Below are positions 58,053-64,000 of a DNA stretch of 64,000 bases, piece by piece. The translations under genes were made by a program, and so were the position numbers. The stretch is from assembly GCA_022821065.1 (NCBI GenBank), contig JAJEEK010000122.1:26796-90795 (forward strand), read 5' to 3'. Below the pieces are notes generated by a model that saw only the letters and a list, made by a program, of their open reading frames with translations, searched no databases and was not told where the DNA came from. The stretch is from Candidatus Poribacteria bacterium. Its GTDB lineage: Bacteria; Poribacteria; WGA-4E; WGA-3G. Every line of letters begins with the position of its first letter. The stretch's first letter is position 1.

Positions 58053-59564
58053 TTACCCCGTTAGGTCGTATAATTCACCGTACTTCGTGCGTAGATATGT
58101 CATGTATGGCTGAATAGACAACGGGGTACCGGTTGCGCGTTCAACGATCTCAGGTGCGGTATATTTCGATCCGTGCTGATAAAGGTTCCCCTTTAACCAG
58201 TCGTGGAGTGTCTGGAATTCACCGTTTTCGATTTCGGAGGGAATTTCTGGGTGTGCCTCGGTCGTAGCAGAGAAGAATTGCGCGCCTAAGATGTTGCCTA
58301 AGGTGTATCCCTGAAACGAGCCGCCAATTAACCCAAAATACCAGTGTACATCTTGTAACACACCATCCTTGTCATCGGGGGGTACGATCCCGAAATCGGC
58401 TTCAAACCTTTCACGCCACGCGTTCGGTAAGTCTCGAATCTCCAGATTTCCTTCAAGCATATCCAATTCAAGATCGAAACGCAACATGACGTGTAGGTTG
58501 TATGTCACCTCATCAGCGTTTGTACGGATGAGAGAACGTTCAACTTTATTTATGGCTCGGTAAAATGTGTCTATCGGGACATCACCGAGTTGTTCAGGGA
58601 ACACGCTTTGAAGTTGTGGATAGTAGTGATTCCAAAACCTTCGACTTCTACCGACAATATTTTCCCAAAGTCTCGACTGGCTCTCATGGACACCGGAGGA
58701 TGTGCCACGCGCGAGGGGTGTTCCTTCAAAATCCATGCGGATTCCCTGTTCATAAAGGGCGTGCCCCGTCTCGTGTAATGTGCTGAACAACGCATCACCG
58801 AGGAAATTTTCTTTCGTCCGGGTTGTGATCCGGACATCACCGAGTGAGAACTTCGTCATAAACGGATGGTGTGTCTTATCCTGCCGCCCGCGATTCATGT
58901 CGTAGCCAAACTGTTGAGCGATTTCTAAACCAAAAGTGAGCTGCTTTTCTTCGGGAAAATGTTGGTACAAACATGAATCATCAGCGAGGTCCTGTGATGT
59001 GATTGCAGAAACAATCGGCACGAGTTCTTGCCGTAGTTCAGCGAAGACGCGTTTAACATCCGCCGCTTTCATCCCGTAATCCCTCGGTTCAATAAGCGGA
59101 TCGGCGATGTGATCATAACCCGGGAAGAAGTTCGCCGACTGTCGGCTATATTCCAATGTTTTTTCTAAGTAAGGGCGGACCCGCTCGAAGTCATTCGCGG
59201 GACGCGCCTCAGTCCACACTTGAAACGATTCCGAAGTATGGTTGGTTACTTCTGCCGTAAATGCTGCTGGTATTTTAATAGCACGTTCATATCTCCGCCG
59301 TGTTAGGCGAAGTAAACTCGCTTCATCGGAGTCGTAGGGGAGACTCTTTTGATAAGATTCAAGCGCATCGAGCAATTTGCCCACAGCAGGGTCTGTAAAT
59401 TTCTCGTGCGACAATCTTCCGAGGGTCGCCATTTGGCGGGCACGGGCAGCGGCACCACCTGGTGGCATGTAGGTGGATTGATCCCAATGGAGCAGTCCAG
59501 CTGCGGACGATATATCATTCACTTCAAGTAGACGGGTTTTGAGTTCTTGAAACTTGGTTTCCAC
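58053..59564 (-). CDS. M32-family (Taq-type) metallocarboxypeptidase
   Basis: 503 residues, the normal family length. Removes C-terminal residues from peptides in the cytosol. The zinc motif HETGHALYEQG is at about 263-273, followed by ESQSRLWENIVGRSRRFW carrying the third ligand Glu. The N-terminal GLLHWDQSTYMPPGGAAARARQMATLGRLSHE and C-terminal YTLGNILGAQFFSA are typical. The start is GTG, with GAGGAG 7 nt upstream, behind a good promoter. It may head a unit with the lipoprotein gene. Confidence 0.95.
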   Translation of the reverse strand: METKFQELKTRLLEVNDISSAAGLLHWDQSTYMPPGGAAARARQMATLGRLSHEKFTDPAVGKLLDALESYQKSLPYDSDEASLLRLTRRRYERAIKIPAAFTAEVTNHTSESFQVWTEARPANDFERVRPYLEKTLEYSRQSANFFPGYDHIADPLIEPRDYGMKAADVKRVFAELRQELVPIVSAITSQDLADDSCLYQHFPEEKQLTFGLEIAQQFGYDMNRGRQDKTHHPFMTKFSLGDVRITTRTKENFLGDALFSTLHETGHALYEQGIRMDFEGTPLARGTSSGVHESQSRLWENIVGRSRRFWNHYYPQLQSVFPEQLGDVPIDTFYRAINKVERSLIRTNADEVTYNLHVMLRFDLELDMLEGNLEIRDLPNAWRERFEADFGIVPPDDKDGVLQDVHWYFGLIGGSFQGYTLGNILGAQFFSATTEAHPEIPSEIENGEFQTLHDWLKGNLYQHGSKYTAPEIVERATGTPLSIQPYMTYLRTKYGELYDLTG

Positions 59565-59638
59565 AATATTTCTCCTCTCTATCGTTTATGGTAACGGATA
59601 CGGGAAGTTTGTATTTCGTAGTTCTATGAATCGATTCA

Positions 59639-59667
59639 ATTTTATCATGATTGAACTTTAAAATCAA
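59639..59667 (-). promoter_or_regulatory. Promoter of the M32 peptidase gene
   Basis: Minus strand: -35 TTGATT (59667-59662), 17-bp spacer, -10 TAAAAT (59644-59639), about 75 bp upstream of the GTG start. The remaining intergenic bases 59668-59829 are AT-rich and show nothing else. Confidence 0.6.
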
Positions 59668-59829
59668 TTAATCTGTAATGGATGTGCAGAGAAATTTAAC
59701 TGTCGAATTTTGAAGAAAAAAGAAAATTTGTAATCCGTTCATTTTTCTCATATACTCTTATAATTACTACAGTTTGGACAATCTGCGTCAGGTTCATATC
59801 CGGTTTTCAAGCGTCTAAGAGAGTTGTTT

Positions 59830-61815
59830 CTACTGTTCTATGTTCCAGAGGAGAATTGTGCCGTCCGAGCTGCCACTTGCAAGCGTCTTTCCATCTGGAA
59901 AGAACATTAGCACATAAACCGAGCCTCGATGTCCTGTGAAAGTAGCGTGTACCTGAGGTGTCGGTGCTAAATGCCAGACCTGAAGCCGTCCATCCTCGGT
60001 TCCGCATGCGAGTATCTTTCCGTCTGGCGAAAAGGCTAATGGACCAACGTTCAGCCCCGTATCAAGAATACCCATTAGATTGTTGGTGTTAGCATCCCAG
60101 AGACGGATTTCGTTTTCACTTGCACTTGCGAGTATTTTCCCATCTGCAGAGAAGGTTAAGGTCCTGATAGACTTTGCATGTCCTGTGAGACTCTTGCGTT
60201 GGTCGCCGGTCTCGACATCCCAGAAGATAATAGTTCCGTCTTTATCGCCACTAACGAAAAACTTATTGTCTGACGAGAATGCGTACGCAGTCACAGGACT
60301 TGTGTGGGCCTCAAGTGTAAATAGATGCGTCCCTAAATCCGTCTGCCAAATCTCGACCTTGTTCTTCAATAGCAGATCTCTACCGGCAAGGAATTTTCCA
60401 TCTGACGAAAGTAGTAGGGGCCAGTAATGTATCATTCGGTCTGTCGGTATGGAAGCCACAAGTTCTACGGTCTCAGCATTCCATATCTGAATTGTCCCCT
60501 GTAATTCGCGTCCGGCAATTTTTTTGATGCCTGAAGAGACCGTTAACTCACGGAGGGGGTTAAAAATATCACCTTGACCGGGAGTCAGAATGGCGTGTTG
60601 TGTTGCGTTTTCGACATCCCAAACGCGGACCCGTTCTGCAAATCCGTCGTCACTGGCGAGGAATTTACCGTCTTCAGAAAAAGCGATATGATGGACCCGA
60701 TCGCTATACGCGTCAAGGGAGAAGGATGCCCGATAGCGTCCGGTTTCAACATCCCAGACATGAAGACTACCGTCCCGACTGATACTGATCAGCTGCGTCG
60801 CGTCTCCAGAGAATCGGACTGAATAAACATCATCCCGTCGTCTGGGGAGGTATGCCTGCTTAAGTGCTTCGAGTTTTAGAATAGCGGGTACAGGTGGCGG
60901 TATTTTGTCTTGCGGTGTCGGTAGGCTCTTTGGTTCGGCATCGGTACTCAGATCCGCTAAACGCATTTCACCATCGGCACTCACACTCACGAGTCGCCTG
61001 CCATCTGGGGAAAACGCAATATCACGGATTTTGCTGTCGTGTTTCTTGAGTTCTTTCTTTATGGTGCTGGTGCCCACATCCCATAAGTGGACCGAATGCC
61101 CCCATCCGTCGCTACTTGCCAGCGTTTTCCCATCCGGTGAGAACGCAAGATGATCAATGGAACCTAAGTCATTGTTATCCGCGTTGAGGAGTTCACCAGT
61201 ATCGGCATCCCAGAGTCGTAGCCTTGTGCCAGCGCTTGCGAGGATTTTTCCATCCGGTGAGAATGCGATCGCGTTGACGGCTCCAGTATGTCCTGTCAGA
61301 CCATTGATATATTTACCAGTCCCAACCTCCCACAACCGCACCACCCAGTCTCCGCCTGCGGTAGCGAGTTTCGTGTTGTCAGGTGAAAGCGCGATTGCTT
61401 TAATTGCGTCGGGGTGTTCGTCGAGCATCGCAAACGCCGTACCCGTTTCGGTATCCCAGACGTAGATCTTGTCCGCGTGGGCACTCGCAATAAGGACAGC
61501 ATCATCGGAGAACGTTAGTGCTTCTGGGGGTACGGTGGGTACGTACCTTCCGATTTCACCGGTCTGTATCCCGCTAAACAGCGAGACAACTTCGGTGGTG
61601 TGCGCGTCATAAACCCAGATACCGATGGCTGTTGACACGGCAATTCGGGTGCCATCGGGCGAAAATATGACGTTGTTTAATTTCCCTCTGCCGAGACGTG
61701 CTTTCGCACCGTCAGGTAAATGCCATTTTGCTGCGTATTCTTGCGCGAACCCGTTGGATAGCAGTAGACACAAAATAGAGAAATGGACAATAAAGAAAAG
61801 GGTTGTTTTTTTCAT
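59830..61815 (-). CDS. Exported WD40 beta-propeller protein 2
   Basis: 661 residues. The start is set at ATG 61815 (MKKTTLFFIVHFSIL), with AAAGGAG 8 nt upstream; the frame runs 15 codons further without a site. Signal peptide to about residue 24, then AKWHLPDGAKARLGRGKLNNVIFSPDGTRIAV, nearly the same leader as WD40 protein 1. About 12-13 WD40 units follow (AIALSPDNTKLATAGGDWVVRLWEVGTG, AIAFSPDGKILASAGTRLRLWDADTG). A low-complexity break (PTPQDKIPPPVPAILKLEALKQAYLPRRRDD) separates the two propeller halves. It is probably an extracellular scaffold. Confidence 0.9.
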   Translation of the reverse strand: MKKTTLFFIVHFSILCLLLSNGFAQEYAAKWHLPDGAKARLGRGKLNNVIFSPDGTRIAVSTAIGIWVYDAHTTEVVSLFSGIQTGEIGRYVPTVPPEALTFSDDAVLIASAHADKIYVWDTETGTAFAMLDEHPDAIKAIALSPDNTKLATAGGDWVVRLWEVGTGKYINGLTGHTGAVNAIAFSPDGKILASAGTRLRLWDADTGELLNADNNDLGSIDHLAFSPDGKTLASSDGWGHSVHLWDVGTSTIKKELKKHDSKIRDIAFSPDGRRLVSVSADGEMRLADLSTDAEPKSLPTPQDKIPPPVPAILKLEALKQAYLPRRRDDVYSVRFSGDATQLISISRDGSLHVWDVETGRYRASFSLDAYSDRVHHIAFSEDGKFLASDDGFAERVRVWDVENATQHAILTPGQGDIFNPLRELTVSSGIKKIAGRELQGTIQIWNAETVELVASIPTDRMIHYWPLLLSSDGKFLAGRDLLLKNKVEIWQTDLGTHLFTLEAHTSPVTAYAFSSDNKFFVSGDKDGTIIFWDVETGDQRKSLTGHAKSIRTLTFSADGKILASASENEIRLWDANTNNLMGILDTGLNVGPLAFSPDGKILACGTEDGRLQVWHLAPTPQVHATFTGHRGSVYVLMFFPDGKTLASGSSDGTILLWNIEQ

Positions 61816-62160
61816 AAATCGAACTCCTTTTTCGGTGGGTTTTACCTCTTCTATTAGCAAATTCCGTGCCTATCTGAAGGTGCTGTTTGACGGGTTATCG
61901 GCGGAACAATCACCGATGCTGCACAAAATAGGGCAGACTTAAATGGAAAACTGCCCGAAACAGTGCAGATTGTATCCGCGCGACACTCACAATTTATTAC
62001 AAAAGCATCAGAATTGCAAGCATCCAACTCAGAAGCATTCAATTTGCAGAGAACTGGTTTTTCAGTCGGTGTTGAAATCGGGGGCCATAGCGGACAGCGT
62101 GTTGGGTTCGCCCCGTTCTTGGAAAGGGTGCCAGCGAAAGGGTTGCGTAAGTCTCAATAT
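61816..62160. other. 345-bp stretch without a recognised gene
   Basis: Same-strand neighbours normally lie much closer here. The plus strand has an open frame through this stretch (readable as GGTITDAAQNRADLNGKLPETV then VSARHSQFITKASELQAS) that continues antisense into the BNR gene. I find no ribosome binding site or recognisable domain. It is either spacer or an unrecognised remnant. Confidence 0.3.
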
Positions 62161-64000
62161 TTACATTTCGTCGCGTTGGAAGCGGAAGACACCACTTTGC
62201 GCAGTGCCGATGTAGAAGGTATCACCATCAATAGCAAAAGCGGTTGCTGTGTACGGTGGTTCCTTGGCTATTTGTTTCCATCTGCTTGTTTGGGCATCCG
62301 CCTCATAGATACCGCTATCACAGACACCGTAAGCCGTTGCACCATCGACCGCAATTCTGTCCATGATCAGCCTATTGCCATCCACATCAGTAACGACCTC
62401 CCAAGTTTTGCCATCATGTGAGCGCATAACTCCCATGTCCGTTGAAACGTAGGCGGTTGATCCTGCGAAGTGTATCTCTTTGAAGTATCCAAACGGAAAG
62501 ACGAGATTCTCGGTAACATCAATCCAAGTGTCACCCGCATCAAGCGACAGGAAAAGTTCTCCCTCTCGTTTACCGGCGTAGACTGTGTTTCCAGAAGCGG
62601 CGAGCGTTAATCCTTTCCCTTCAATAGGCGAGAGTTTTCCTTGATCTTCTAAACCGGTGTAGTGCCATTCCGTTTCGTTGGGTCGCCATCTGAAGAGTTT
62701 CCGTCGGTGTTCCATAAAGACAGTTTCCCCAGTCTCGGTAAACCTTCCGTTCGTTATGTCTTCTTTTGCAATACTGTGTAGACTCTCTCGCCATAACCGT
62801 TCTGTTTCACGAACGTTGGTATTCGTTTCTCTCGCTTTTCGGAGTCTTTTTTTCCATTCAATGTATAGGTTATCTTCCTCAAAATCTGGCATGCCGTGAA
62901 CAGGTATGAGTGTCTCGTCTCCAACAGAGAGGTGAAAAAGTTGCGTCCGATTATCCGCAATGCTGCTTACATAGAGAGTCGTATCGGTTGTTCCGATTCT
63001 CGGAATCAGCAGTTTATCTCCGTCATTCACGTTAACAACCTCCCAAGATTCACCACTGTTCTTTGATGTGACAATCTTTCCAGCGGTGATTGCATAGAGA
63101 ACGTTCTCAATTTTCACGAGACTCGGAACATGGGAATTCACCATTCCAGTCATAAAAGGCTGCCACGTGAAGCCACCATCTGTTGAACGTGTTATTCCGG
63201 GGTTATCGGTTTTATAAAAATTGTTTGCGTCCAACGCGACAGTCGGAAAGGCGCCAAACGTAGATAGGTCGCGTCCAGGGTCAACCCATGTCTCACCACC
63301 ATCATAAGAGAGTAGGACACCACCAGAACCTATTACCATCAGTGTATCACCAGCTGAAACAACCTCAACCATCGCTATCATCTTGACTGGATGTTCGTGG
63401 GTATCCGGGGTAATATCGGTCCAGGAATCACCGAAGTCGGTCGAATAAAAAACTGCGGCATGAGGCCCGTACGGTTTATTGGGGAATGTGCCGACGTAGA
63501 GCCTATCTTCAGCAACTGCCAACGAAAAGATGCCGTGTGGTACGGGGATCGACAATTTTTTCCACTCGTCAGCAAACCGGAAAAGTCCTTGACTTGTGCC
63601 GATAAAAAGGGTGTTATCAATAGCGAGCGCGTCCCAAATGCGAAAATTGGGGGCACCCGCTTCTGGCGCGTTATCGGCTTGCAAAGCCGCACCTATGGGT
63701 TCCCACTGATTACCGACATCCTCAGAACGAAACACTTCCGTCTGGAGTACGAGATACATCGCCGTATCTGTGATAGCTAACGCTCTTGCATGTCCTTCAG
63801 GGCGTTTGCCGAGACTATTCCACGTTTTGCCATCATCAATTGAGACTAAGAGTTCATTGTCGGTGAGGAGATAGAGAGCATTGTCGCGTTCCGCCATGAC
63901 CGGATTGAACTCTCGATTCGGACCGTTGGCACTGACAAACCTCCACGTGTCTGCTGTTTCTGAAAGTCGATAAAGTCCGGTTTTCGCAATCGCATAGAGG
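62161..64000 (-). CDS. BNR/Ycf48-like beta-propeller protein, 5' end outside the window
   Basis: At least 613 residues; the frame remains open to the window edge, so the N-terminus is missing. An internal Met at 63897 is not the start, because repeat sequence continues upstream (LYAIAKTGLYRLSETADTW). The protein consists of repeated sialidase/photosystem-assembly-like blades: LYLLTDNELLVSIDDGKTWNSLG, LVIGSGGVLLSYDGGETWVDPG, LFLSLDAGDTWIDV, AYVSTDMGVMRSHDGKTWEVV, with the Asp-box motif S-x-D-x-G-x-T-W in most. It is probably secreted. No catalytic sialidase residues are visible, so a binding or structural role is likely. Confidence 0.85.
   Translation of the reverse strand, partial: LYAIAKTGLYRLSETADTWRFVSANGPNREFNPVMAERDNALYLLTDNELLVSIDDGKTWNSLGKRPEGHARALAITDTAMYLVLQTEVFRSEDVGNQWEPIGAALQADNAPEAGAPNFRIWDALAIDNTLFIGTSQGLFRFADEWKKLSIPVPHGIFSLAVAEDRLYVGTFPNKPYGPHAAVFYSTDFGDSWTDITPDTHEHPVKMIAMVEVVSAGDTLMVIGSGGVLLSYDGGETWVDPGRDLSTFGAFPTVALDANNFYKTDNPGITRSTDGGFTWQPFMTGMVNSHVPSLVKIENVLYAITAGKIVTSKNSGESWEVVNVNDGDKLLIPRIGTTDTTLYVSSIADNRTQLFHLSVGDETLIPVHGMPDFEEDNLYIEWKKRLRKARETNTNVRETERLWRESLHSIAKEDITNGRFTETGETVFMEHRRKLFRWRPNETEWHYTGLEDQGKLSPIEGKGLTLAASGNTVYAGKREGELFLSLDAGDTWIDVTENLVFPFGYFKEIHFAGSTAYVSTDMGVMRSHDGKTWEVVTDVDGNRLIMDRIAVDGATAYGVCDSGIYEADAQTSRWKQIAKEPPYTATAFAIDGDTFYIGTAQSGVFRFQRDEM

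Noticed and set aside
60574..61465. Plus-strand open frames inside the WD40 genes
   Set aside because: The repeated blade codons leave antisense frames open; they repeat with the blades and show no start signals.
1..64000. tRNA or rRNA genes
   Set aside because: Intergenic gaps were read for cloverleaf ends and conserved rRNA segments; none was convincing.

Overview
The window reads as a chromosomal segment of a diderm bacterium that I would place with Candidatus Poribacteria (sponge-associated and marine). The clues are a secreted protein ending in a type-9-like sorting domain (NYPNPFNPETWIPYQ), secreted WD40 and BNR beta-propellers, a PhyH dioxygenase, NPCBM proteins, an ASPIC/UnbV protein, and outer-membrane barrels (Omp85, DUF481). 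The lineage call is inference from recalled protein style; no rRNA or tRNA gene was seen. Coding density is high, with no integrated phage, insertion sequence or CRISPR array.

Layout. 1-2.7 kb: ndk, then two tandem secreted NPCBM paralogues. 2.7-19 kb, minus strand: TPR/ASPIC pair, ATP-grasp ligase, aldolase, priA, type-4 uracil-DNA glycosylase, and the conserved rpsB-tsf-frr-cdsA-dxr-rseP cluster, here without pyrH or uppS. 19-24.4 kb: kinase-fold protein, amidohydrolase, queE, VOC protein, two STAS proteins. 24.4-31.5 kb: heparinase-like protein, a one-piece DarT-DarG ADP-ribosylation toxin-antitoxin protein with its own promoter and operator-like dyad, a fused ECF-type ATPase, and a B12-radical SAM protein. 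31.8-46.9 kb, plus strand: Omp85 protein, pckG, two DUF433 genes (one broken), a large dockerin protease candidate, Rpn-like nuclease, desaturase, PhyH dioxygenase, and an ABC exporter with an outer-membrane barrel. 46.9-53.2 kb, minus strand: Rieske, a MalG permease with a very large loop insertion, MoxR, Uma2, a MocA-like protein, a YdjY-acylphosphatase fusion and DUF481. 53.2-64 kb: nucleoside hydrolase, beta-helix protein, two WD40 proteins, an LTXXQ lipoprotein, an M32 carboxypeptidase, and a BNR protein cut by the window edge.

The most striking non-gene signal is a family of about ten roughly 80-120 bp elements with one design: arms of tandem 7-bp units, an inner AAGAG/CTCTT stem and a loop of about 20 nt. 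The arms come in different heptamer types (CAGTTAC, GGCTTTC/AGCAGTC, ATAACTT). They occupy every junction of the rpsB-rseP cluster in strict A-B-A-B-A alternation. Two copies sit in frame inside neighbouring genes, adding about 33 residues to each protein. One also supplies the end of dxr, and another abuts the start of cdsA.

The other main candidate is the DarT-DarG fusion behind a 46-codon ORF. That ORF resembles the N-terminus of AAA-like ATPases, and an operator-like dyad overlaps the promoter -10 box.
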